From Mailhella massiliensis (GTDB lineage: Bacteria; Desulfobacterota; Desulfovibrionia; Desulfovibrionales; Desulfovibrionaceae), in contig NZ_DYZA01000237.1 of the NCBI RefSeq assembly GCF_020741395.1, forward strand, positions 1 to 15,530: a DNA stretch of 15,530 bases, given 5' to 3'. Below the pieces are notes generated by a model. It had not been told where the DNA came from. It made no database searches and worked only from the letters and a program-made list of their open reading frames with translations. A program made the translations under genes and the position numbers. The stretch's first letter is position 1, and the number at the start of each line of letters is the position of its first letter. Below are positions 8,301 through 14,306 of the stretch, piece after piece.

Positions 8301-9690
8301 AAATCTCGGCGCGGCTCGCATCCGCGTGCGCTCCCTGCTTGCCACCATGAAGGAGCGCAGGCATCATCACGCCCGGACGGCCCTTCCGGACTTCGCCACC
8401 CTTCTGCCCATGGCCCCGGTGGAGGAGGACGACGACTGGCTTCCCCCGGACTTCACGGAAGAAATGCGGGAAACCCACACCATACTCATCCCGCAAATGT
8501 CGCCCATCCACTTCCAATTCCTGCCCTCCATGCTGCACGCCTGCGGCTACAAGGCGGAACTGCTGGAGTCCGTTTCCCGGGAAGCCGTGGAGGAAGGCCT
8601 GCGCCATGTGAACAACGACGCCTGCTACCCGGCTATCACCGTGATCGGCCAGCTGCTTCATGCCATACAAAGCGGCAGGTACGACAGACACCGCATCGCG
8701 CTCATTCTTTCCCAGACGGGCGGCGGCTGTCGCGCCACCAACTACATAGGCTTCCTCTACAAGGCCCTCAAAGAATGCGGGCTGACCGATATTCCCGTGA
8801 TTTCCTTCAACCTGTCGGGGCTCGGGCGTAACCCCGGCTTCCGCGTCACAGGGCGCATGCTTCTGCGCGGTGTGCAGGCGCTTCTGTGCGGCGACACGCT
8901 CATGCGTCTTCTGTACCGCACAAGGCCCTACGAATGCAGGAAAGGCAGCGCCGAAGAGCTGGCCTCACGCTGGGCGGACATTCTCGACAAGGATATCCGC
9001 GACGGCGCCCTGCGCAGCACCTACCGCCACCTCGGCGAGCTTGTGCGCGAATTCGACGCGCTTCCTCTTAAGGACGAGCCCCGCAGGCCCAGAGTCGGAC
9101 TTGTGGGCGAAATCCTTTTGAAGTATCATCCCGACGCCAACAACAACGCGGTCAAGGTCGTGGAAGCTGAAGGCGGCGAAGCCGTCATGCCTGACTTCAC
9201 CGATTTTATTCTGTACGGATTGTACGATGAAGTGTATCGTTGGCAGCACCACAACGGCAGCATGGGCCGCGCTACGATAAGCAACCTGCTTTTGCGCGCC
9301 CTCCTGACATTGCGGTTGCCGCTCAGGTTCGTGCTTGCAAGAAGCCGGAGATTCTCTCCCCCCCTTCCCTTCCGCAAATTGCGCGAACAGGTGAACGGTG
9401 TAGTTTCCCTCGGTCAGCAGACCGGCGAAGGCTGGCTGCTTACCGCAGAAATGATGGAGCTTCTGCACGGGCGCATACGCAACATCCTCTGCATGCAACC
9501 TTTCGGCTGCCTGCCCAACCACATCACGGGTAAGGGTGTCATCAAGGAACTCAAACGCCGCTTCCCCGAAGCCAACATCGCCGCCGTGGACTACGACCCC
9601 GGCGCGAGCGAAGTGAACCAGATAAACCGGATAAAACTCATGATGGCCGTGGCCAGGCAGAAATGCGCCGGAGGTCAGCCGTCAACATAG
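5341..9690 (+). CDS. Fused acyl-CoA dehydratase activase / 2-hydroxyacyl-CoA dehydratase-like protein
   Basis: This 1449-residue protein joins the parts known as COG1924, COG3580 and COG3581. ASKHA ATPase module 1 (about 8-270) has GLDIGSTT, ELGGEDAK (from E106) and NETCAGGTG with C129. Module 2 (about 343-610) has LGIDAGSTT, DIGGQD (from D443) and NEACSAGCGSF with C468 and C472. Activators of this family hold one [4Fe-4S] between subunits and drive electrons by ATP hydrolysis. A linker has C628-x2-C631-x3-C635-x18-C654. The DUF2229-like part (from about 696) carries C745, C770, C787, C813 and FGCGLDA with C957. The C-terminal part has NNDACYPA (C1095), TGGGC (C1130) and CMQPFGC (C1384, C1390). 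Substrate is unknown for this architecture; a fermentative dehydratase role is not implied. The ATG at 5341 precedes MDTRSTLAIGLDIG directly; its ribosome site (AGGG, 8 bases away) is weak. Confidence 0.93.
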   Translation: MDTRSTLAIGLDIGSTTVKLVVLDSSTRVLYARYQRHLSDVRSTVAQLFREALADGGLFGHTFTLAATGSGAISLTEELGIPFVQEVIASAESIRRRIPDVDVTIELGGEDAKITFFTGGVEQRMNETCAGGTGAFIDQMAAFLNTDAAGLNELAARSRTIYPIASRCGVFAKTDILPLLNEGCAREDIAASIFQAVVEQAVSGLACGRAIEGKVAFLGGPLAFLGSLRQRFVETLALSEENAVFPPYAEYFVAMGTAMHSVFQHELPGDEQQVGERVWTAEELSALAEKLISGSHVSDEVSLPPLFTDEEELRAFRERHGKHVAESASFSDLQGSEEHPASVYLGIDAGSTTIKSVLTDEKGRILYHTYAPSEGRPLEASVQILKDIYAMLPAHARIASAGVTGYGGGLIRAGLHADVDEVETLAHCKAAQFFLPNVTFVLDIGGQDIKCLHVKDGMVDRIQLNEACSAGCGSFIETFAKSLGMDLPSFVDEALHAEKPVDLGTRCTVFMNSRVKQAQKEGRSVGDIAAGLSYSVIKNALYKVIKISSPEELGEHVIAQGGSFKNDALLRALELSLGREVLRLDIAGLMGAFGAALIAKENESPAGSPLLSREELASFHAERNVTRCKGCSNHCLLTMNRFSDGSRFVSGNRCERGAGKSASDESLPNLFDYKYKRLFGHYTPLTPDKAPRGTIGIPRVLNMYEDYPMWFTLFTKLGFRVVLSSDSSKKMFAKGMATIPSQTVCYPAKLSHGHIMDLIQKGVHRIFYPCIAFERKEFFTQDNHYNCPVVGGYPELLKNNVEKLREQGVELICPFLPVELDGLINMLLQLDLFRNIPRAELQEALEEAFREKKKFKDDLREKGREVLDFLKETGKMGIILAGHPYHVDPEVHHGIPDLITASSLAVLTEDSVAHLMPDPGRLRVVDQWTFHARLYRAAAYAAQSDQVSLVQLVSFGCGLDAVTADQVEEILAGSGRLYTQIKIDEGANLGAARIRVRSLLATMKERRHHHARTALPDFATLLPMAPVEEDDDWLPPDFTEEMRETHTILIPQMSPIHFQFLPSMLHACGYKAELLESVSREAVEEGLRHVNNDACYPAITVIGQLLHAIQSGRYDRHRIALILSQTGGGCRATNYIGFLYKALKECGLTDIPVISFNLSGLGRNPGFRVTGRMLLRGVQALLCGDTLMRLLYRTRPYECRKGSAEELASRWADILDKDIRDGALRSTYRHLGELVREFDALPLKDEPRRPRVGLVGEILLKYHPDANNNAVKVVEAEGGEAVMPDFTDFILYGLYDEVYRWQHHNGSMGRATISNLLLRALLTLRLPLRFVLARSRRFSPPLPFRKLREQVNGVVSLGQQTGEGWLLTAEMMELLHGRIRNILCMQPFGCLPNHITGKGVIKELKRRFPEANIAAVDYDPGASEVNQINRIKLMMAVARQKCAGGQPST

Positions 9691-9704
9691 GATATCATGA
9701 TATC
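9691..9704. repeat. 14-bp perfect palindrome spanning the U32 start codon
   Basis: GATATCATGATATC is its own reverse complement and contains the U32 ATG at 9697-9699. It begins directly after the activase stop. It could be a protein-binding site, a small hairpin over the start, or chance. Confidence 0.6.
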
Positions 9705-11709
9705 AAGCTCTCTGCCTGAACTTCTGGCTCCCGCCGGCGACATGTCCTGCTTTCTCGCAGCCATGGCCGCCGGTGCGGACGCCACCTATCTCGGCCTCAA
9801 GAACTTCTCCGCCCGCGCGGGCGCGGAAAACTTCAGCACCACCGAGCTCGCGCGCATGGTGGATCTGGCCAACCAGAACGGCCGCAGAATCTATGTGGCC
9901 TTCAATTCCCTCATCAAGGGAAGCGACATACTCTCCGCAGGCAGGCTCATCAAGCGCCTCCAGCGCGATGCGCAGCCCCACGGCCTCATCATCCAGGACA
10001 TAGGTCTCATCGAGGTGGCCCGGCAGGCCGGTTTTGAAGGCGAGCTGCACCTCTCCACCCTGTCCAATATTTCCCACCCCCGCGACCTTGAAGCCGTGCA
10101 GAAGCTCGGCGTACAGCGCGTGGTGCTGCCGCGGGAGCTTTCCATCGACGAAATACGGCAGATGGACGAGGAAGCCCCGGAGAACATGGATTTTGAAATG
10201 TTCATCCACGGGGCGCTCTGCTGGTGTGTTTCCGGCCGGTGCTACTGGTCGAGCTATCTCGGCGGCAAAAGCGGCCTGCGGGGCCGATGCGTCCAGCCCT
10301 GCCGCCGCATCTACAAGCAGAAAGGGCGCGAAGGCCGCTTCTTCTCCTGTCAGGACCTTTCCCTTGATGTGCTGGTCAAGACTCTGGCGGACATTCCCCA
10401 TGTCCGCAGCCTCAAGATAGAAGGCCGCAAGAAGGGCCCCCACTATGTCTACCATGTAGTGGCGGCCTACCGTATGCTGCTCGACGCCACAGGCACTCCC
10501 GACTGGCCCCATGCCAAGAAGGACGCCGAAGCCCTTCTGGACATGGCCCTGGGCCGCCCCGTCACCCGTGCGCGCTTCCTCCCGCAGAAGGACGTCCGCA
10601 TCTCCACACCCGACGAGCCCACGAGCTCCGGCATGCTGGTGGGCAAGATCCAGTTTGAAAAGAAAAACGGCGTGCCGTCCCTGCCCTTCATCAAGCCCCG
10701 TCTGGAACTTCTGCCCAAGGATCTTCTGCGCATAGGCTATGAGGACGAACCCTGGCACGACACCATCCCCGTGACGCGGCGCACGCCCAAGGCCGGTTCC
10801 TGCACTCTGCGCCTCTCCCGCCACAAAATGCCGAAAGCAGGGGTGCCCGTCTTCCTCATTGACCGCAGGGAGCCGGAGCTTGTGCATATTCTTCAGGAAT
10901 GGGAAAAGAAGCTGGAAGCCTGCCGCAAGGTGGAAAGCCCCCTTGTGGAATGGACTCCGCACCTTCCCCGCCCGGTACGCACCCGCCGTCAGCAGGACTA
11001 TCTGGTACGCTCCAGCCTTCCTCAGGGCCGAGAGACGCGCTCCTCCCGCTCCGTGATGACGGCGCTGTGGATGTCCGCCAACACGCTGCGCGCCGTATCC
11101 CGCACCGTCATGCCGCGCATTTCCTGGTGGCTGCCCCCGGTGATCTGGCCGGATGAAAGCGAGCTGTGGCAGCGCCTCATCGCCGAAGCCCTGAGGGACG
11201 GAGCCACGCATTTCGTGTGCAACGCGCCCTGGCAGGCCGGACTTTTCCCTACGGAAAATGAAAAGCGCCGCCCGCATCTCACGGCCGGGCCTTTCTGCAA
11301 CATCTCCAACCCGGCGGCCGTGGCCGTGCTTGCGGGCATGGGCTTCGAGGCGGCATTTGCCAGCCCCGAGCTTTCCGGCGAAGACTATCTCGCCCTTCCT
11401 CGACAGTGCTGCCTGCCTATGGGCATGGTGCTTTCCGGCTACTGGCCCGTGGGCATATCGCGCCACGGAATGAACCAGGTCAGGGCCAACGAAGCCTTCT
11501 TCAGCCCCAAGGGAGAAGCCTTCTGGGCGCGTAACTACGGGCATAACCTCTGGATGTACCCGGCATGGCCCATGGATCTTTCCGCCCACAGGCAGGAGCT
11601 GGAAGGCGCAGGCTATGCCTTCTTCGCCCGCCTGGAGGAAAACCTGCCGCCGAACCTGCCGCCTCTGCGCCGTACCAGCGAATTCAACTGGAACGGCTCG
11701 CTCCTGTAG
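9697..11709 (+). CDS. U32 family protein, RlhA/TrhP-like (RNA hydroxylation type)
   Basis: This 670-residue protein begins with the U32 barrel (ELLAPAGDMSCFLAAMAAGAD). It carries the family signature EMFIHGALCWCVSGRCYWS (from E167), with C175, C177 and C182, then GRCVQPC (C198, C202) and FSCQDLS (C218). Members RlhA and TrhP use such cysteines, probably for an Fe-S cluster, to hydroxylate 23S rRNA or tRNA wobble uridine with prephenate-linked chemistry. 'Peptidase' is the historical label. The length is close to E. coli RlhA (about 650) rather than TrhP (about 450). The C-terminal half (about 470-640) looks like a second, cysteine-poor barrel segment (GPFCNISNPAAVAVLAGMGF, then ASPELS). The start lies six bases after the activase stop, so the two are surely co-transcribed; AGGA lies about four bases from the ATG. 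RNA target and exact orthology are open. Confidence 0.88.
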   Translation: MISSSLPELLAPAGDMSCFLAAMAAGADATYLGLKNFSARAGAENFSTTELARMVDLANQNGRRIYVAFNSLIKGSDILSAGRLIKRLQRDAQPHGLIIQDIGLIEVARQAGFEGELHLSTLSNISHPRDLEAVQKLGVQRVVLPRELSIDEIRQMDEEAPENMDFEMFIHGALCWCVSGRCYWSSYLGGKSGLRGRCVQPCRRIYKQKGREGRFFSCQDLSLDVLVKTLADIPHVRSLKIEGRKKGPHYVYHVVAAYRMLLDATGTPDWPHAKKDAEALLDMALGRPVTRARFLPQKDVRISTPDEPTSSGMLVGKIQFEKKNGVPSLPFIKPRLELLPKDLLRIGYEDEPWHDTIPVTRRTPKAGSCTLRLSRHKMPKAGVPVFLIDRREPELVHILQEWEKKLEACRKVESPLVEWTPHLPRPVRTRRQQDYLVRSSLPQGRETRSSRSVMTALWMSANTLRAVSRTVMPRISWWLPPVIWPDESELWQRLIAEALRDGATHFVCNAPWQAGLFPTENEKRRPHLTAGPFCNISNPAAVAVLAGMGFEAAFASPELSGEDYLALPRQCCLPMGMVLSGYWPVGISRHGMNQVRANEAFFSPKGEAFWARNYGHNLWMYPAWPMDLSAHRQELEGAGYAFFARLEENLPPNLPPLRRTSEFNWNGSLL

Positions 11710-11719
11710 CATTTTCTGG

Positions 11720-11747
11720 GCCGTGCCGGACAACCGGCACGGCTTTT
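11720..11747 (+). terminator. Strong intrinsic terminator after the U32 gene
   Basis: GCCGTGCCGG (11720-11729) pairs perfectly with CCGGCACGGC (11734-11743) around an ACAA loop, followed by TTTT. It closes the activase-U32 operon 10 bases after the stop. Confidence 0.9.
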
Positions 11748-11851
11748 GCCGTATCCCCGGCAAAAAGGCGGCAAGGCCCGCAGGCGTGCAGAGACTCAGG
11801 GAAGGCCCTGCGCGGGAAAAACGCCCTCCCGGAAAAAGTTCACGCTGATAC

Positions 11852-11866
11852 GGGAGCCTTGCTCCC
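11852..11866. repeat. 6-bp dyad upstream of the DUF1786 gene
   Basis: GGGAGC (11852-11857) and GCTCCC (11861-11866) flank a 3-base centre about 50 bases before the DUF1786 start. A CATAAT (11872-11877) follows, but I find no -35 box at a proper distance. It may be an operator or a leader hairpin. The rest of 11748-11916 shows nothing else I can name. Confidence 0.35.
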
Positions 11867-11916
11867 TCGAACATAATGGCGCAGGCGGCCTTCCGCTTCG
11901 CGCACCGAGCATTGTC

Positions 11917-12735
11917 ATGTCTTATTCCCCACTGGCGAACGGCTCTCCTCTCACGGGGCCGATCCTCTTTCTCGATAACGGAAGCCGCCGCACGGCAGTT
12001 CTTCTGGCCCTGCCCGGCGCGGAACCTTCCGCCTGGCCCAAAACGCTCCTTCCCGCGGAAAAGCCCGTGGAAGGAGCACTGGAATTTCTGAAAATCTCGC
12101 GCCTGCCCATGCCGGTGCTTACCCTGGTGTGCACCATGAACACCCCTTCGGCAAGGGCTGGAGCCCGAGCGGAGCGCATGGAGCGTTGGCGGGAGGAGCT
12201 TCGCCGTACCGGAGGAAGCTTGGAGCTTTTCCTGCGGGAAAATATGCCCGGATGGGAAGTTTCCCCCCTCATGGCCGAAGCAAAAAAGGCCTTCGGACAT
12301 ACGCTCGGCGCGGACAGCGGCGCGGCCGCCGCACTCTTTGCCCTGAGCCTTGAAAAACTGCGTGAGCGCTCCTGGCAGGAAGGCGTTACCGTGCTCTGGG
12401 CAGGGGAAAGGCATATTCAGGCCTTCATGATCTATCAGGAAAAGCTGCTCGGCCTGTATGAGCAGCATACGGGCATAAGCCGCGAGGCGCTCCTTGCCGA
12501 TCTGCACGAGCTTCGCCTGAACTGGCTGCCCGAGGAAAAGGTACGCGCAGAAGGCGGGCACGGCTGCATCTGCGGCGATTTTCCCGCCGAAGCGGAGGGC
12601 TTCCGCCCTACATGGATACTGGGGCCTCAAAGTCTCTCCCTCCAGGGGGCGGGCAGACTCTTCGTCCCCGAAGAAGAGGGCTTCGAGCGCTGCTTAGGCC
12701 TCTGCTTCGGTCTGTCCCGGAGGCAGGGCGCATGA
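11917..12735 (+). CDS. DUF1786 family protein (probable actin-fold)
   Basis: This 272-residue protein matches the DUF1786 family mainly in its C-terminal half: a GVTVLWAGERHIQAF stretch (from G156), then LLGLYEQHTGIS and a conserved EGGHG (from E212). The family was once labelled as a putative pyruvate formate-lyase activating enzyme without evidence, and is related to ASKHA ATPases. The N-terminal strand reads ILFLDNGSRRTA where family members typically have a DIGxGTQD-like phosphate loop, so nucleotide binding here is doubtful. No cysteine cluster or membrane span is seen. I start at the ATG at 11917, which opens the homologous region; its ribosome site is weak. An in-frame extension to 11746 would run into the terminator. 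It overlaps the DUF456 gene by ATGA. Confidence 0.8.
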   Translation: MSYSPLANGSPLTGPILFLDNGSRRTAVLLALPGAEPSAWPKTLLPAEKPVEGALEFLKISRLPMPVLTLVCTMNTPSARAGARAERMERWREELRRTGGSLELFLRENMPGWEVSPLMAEAKKAFGHTLGADSGAAAALFALSLEKLRERSWQEGVTVLWAGERHIQAFMIYQEKLLGLYEQHTGISREALLADLHELRLNWLPEEKVRAEGGHGCICGDFPAEAEGFRPTWILGPQSLSLQGAGRLFVPEEEGFERCLGLCFGLSRRQGA

Positions 12736-13247
12736 GCGCATTCTTCGCCTCCGTCTTCCTTCTGGCCCTCGGCGTCTGCGTTCTGCTCAACCTCGTCACC
12801 CTGCCCGGAAACTGGGCCATGGCTGCGCTTGTCCTCGCGTGGGCGCTGCTCGTGCCGCAAAGCGGGCTGGACACCCTGTTTTTCGTGCTGTTCATCGGCC
12901 TTGCCGTGGCCGGAGAAGCCGTGGAATTCGGAGCACAGCTCTGGGGCGCAAAAAAATACGGCTCCTCCAAAGTCTCCACCATCGCGGGCATACTCGGAAC
13001 CATCGCAGGAGCAATCCTGGGCGCGCCCTTCCTCTTCGGCCTGGGGGCGGTATTCGGCGCGCTTCTCGGAGCCTGGGCGGGCTGTCTTCTGGCCGAGCTC
13101 CTCCTTCGCCGCCAGCCCTGGCCCCTGGCCCTGCGGGCCGCGCAGGGCGCGTTCGTAGGCAGGTTCCTCGGCATGGTCATCAAATTCGGCCTCGGCATGG
13201 CCATGCTGGCACTCACGGCTTCCCGCATCTGGCCGGAAAGCCTGTAA
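12732..13247 (+). CDS. DUF456 family integral membrane protein
   Basis: This 171-residue inner-membrane protein has about five hydrophobic segments: ASVFLLALGVCVLLNLV, a NWAMAALVLAWALLV span, LFFVLFIGLAVAGEA, a glycine-rich pair (IAGILGTIAGAILGAPFLFG and AVFGALLGAWAGCLL), and a final GMVIKFGLGMAMLAL. This layout, with a glycine-zipper-like centre, is typical of DUF456. No function is established. The ATG at 12732 overlaps the DUF1786 stop (ATGA), with GGAGG eight bases upstream, so translational coupling is likely. A longer frame from 12612 would overlap DUF1786 deeply and is rejected. Substrate or role cannot be read from sequence. Confidence 0.85.
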   Translation: MSAFFASVFLLALGVCVLLNLVTLPGNWAMAALVLAWALLVPQSGLDTLFFVLFIGLAVAGEAVEFGAQLWGAKKYGSSKVSTIAGILGTIAGAILGAPFLFGLGAVFGALLGAWAGCLLAELLLRRQPWPLALRAAQGAFVGRFLGMVIKFGLGMAMLALTASRIWPESL

Positions 13248-13331
13248 GCGAGCGCAGGAAAAGGGCCGCCCCAGAAAACCTTCAGGCCTCGCCGTCCCTC
13301 CCGCAGGAGCATATTCCATCAATCCACCATC

Positions 13332-13360
13332 AAAGGAGCGGGCTTTCGCCCGAAACCGCC
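13332..13360 (+). promoter_or_regulatory. Hairpin-spanned ribosome binding site of the methyltransferase gene
   Basis: AAAGGAG (13332-13338) is 22 bases from the ATG, too far for normal use. The intervening CGGGC (13339-13343), TTTC and GCCCG (13348-13352) form a 5-bp stem with a tetraloop. Folded, this leaves an effective spacing of 8 bases (13353-13360). No ATG, GTG or TTG lies at a normal distance from the AAAGGAG. Confidence 0.55.
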
Positions 13361-14134
13361 ATGAAATCATCTTCCGACATAGCCGCCATGATGCAGAAAC
13401 TGCGCCTTGTACTGGTGCGCACCAATTTCCCGGAAAACATCGGTATGGCCGCCCGAGCTTCCGCCAATTTCGGCCACGCCCCCCTCTACCTTGCCGAGCC
13501 GCGCCGATGGGACTACGAAAAGGCCCTGCCCACGGCCACCAGCCAGGGGCGCCCGCTGCTTGATAGCGTAACCGTCACCTCTTCCGTCCATGACGCCGTA
13601 GCCCCCTGCACGCTGGTTATCGGCACCACGGCCCGCACCGGGGGGGCGCGCCAGCAGCTCATCATGCCGCGCCAGGCCGCCGCGGAAATCGCGGAACGCC
13701 TCGCCCTGGGAGAAGAGGTCGCCATCATGTTCGGCCCCGAAGACCGAGGGCTCAGCAACGAAGACCTGGAGCACTGCGGCAGGCTCGTGACTATACCCAC
13801 GGCGCCCGACGCTTCTTCCCTGAACCTTGCGCAGGCCGTGCTGCTCATGATCTATGAATGTTATCTCGCCCTTCCCGACACCGCCAGAATAGACAGCCAC
13901 CCCAGTCTCTCCCGTCGCGTCACCAGCGAGGAACGGGAATTCTTCTTCCATGCCTTCAAGAACATGCTTATGGACATAGGCACCATTCCCAGAGACAACC
14001 CCGAACATTTCTTCCTGCCTCTGGCCAGATTTTTCGACAGGGCTGATCTTCGCCGCCATGAAATGGATATTTTCCTGGGCATCTGCCGTCAGATGGCGCA
14101 CCTTGCTCACAAAGATCCGGCCGAGAGGCCGTAG
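13361..14134 (+). CDS. trmJ: TrmJ-like RNA 2'-O-methyltransferase (SPOUT/TrmH family)
   Basis: This 257-residue SAM-dependent enzyme probably methylates the ribose 2'-O of nucleotide 32 in tRNA, as TrmJ does. The trefoil-knot motifs are complete. Motif 1 is NFPENIGMAARASANFG (N26 and catalytic-type R32), motif 2 is IMFGPEDRGL (residues 122-131) and motif 3 is SSLNLAQAV (from S152). A helical C-terminal extension (about 185-257) is typical of TrmJ and serves dimerisation or tRNA binding. The length is close to E. coli TrmJ (about 246). The start is chosen as the ATG ahead of the conserved domain and is reached through an unusual hairpin-spanned ribosome site. TrmJ rather than another SpoU enzyme is inferred from motif 1 and the C-terminal helices, not proven. 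Confidence 0.88.
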   Translation: MKSSSDIAAMMQKLRLVLVRTNFPENIGMAARASANFGHAPLYLAEPRRWDYEKALPTATSQGRPLLDSVTVTSSVHDAVAPCTLVIGTTARTGGARQQLIMPRQAAAEIAERLALGEEVAIMFGPEDRGLSNEDLEHCGRLVTIPTAPDASSLNLAQAVLLMIYECYLALPDTARIDSHPSLSRRVTSEEREFFFHAFKNMLMDIGTIPRDNPEHFFLPLARFFDRADLRRHEMDIFLGICRQMAHLAHKDPAERP

Positions 14135-14237
14135 TTCTCCCACTCAAAAACGCGCTTCTTCCCCAAGGCCGCCGCAAGCGTCCTGCATGGAAAAGCTCCT
14201 GCAAGTTTTTGAAAGAAAACACTTGCCCGTACCTTCC

Positions 14238-14267
14238 TTGACAGGAAATTTTTTCTCCTCGTATAGA
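14238..14267 (+). promoter_or_regulatory. Sigma70-type promoter of the RND efflux operon
   Basis: TTGACA (14238-14243) and TATAGA (14262-14267) are spaced by 18 bases, just upstream of the adaptor gene. The predicted start near 14274 gives a leader of about 33 bases. No clear repressor operator was found around it. Confidence 0.7.
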
Positions 14268-14306
14268 TGATAGAGTCCTCCCTGTAAAAATCCGCCAGGA
14301 GTGCCC

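Noticed and set aside
6481..8691. A 736-codon open frame on the minus strand
   Set aside because: It is entirely antisense to the activase fusion, which has unmistakable motifs in this stretch; there is no domain and no ribosome site.
5341..9690. Reading the activase fusion as part of an aromatic- or glutamate-degradation dehydratase pathway
   Set aside because: No CoA-transferase, dehydratase HadBC pair or benzoyl-CoA gene is nearby. The fused architecture is a separate group of unknown substrate.
9703..12630. A 975-codon open frame on the minus strand
   Set aside because: It lies antisense to the U32 and DUF1786 genes, spans a strong plus-strand terminator, and has low-complexity Gly/Ala/His/Arg-rich content with no recognisable domain. 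It is a GC-rich shadow.
14199..14227. Hairpin GCAAGT/ACTTGC between the methyltransferase and RND genes, as a terminator
   Set aside because: The stem is short and A/T-bulged, and no T tract follows on the plus strand. No confident terminator for the methyltransferase gene was found.
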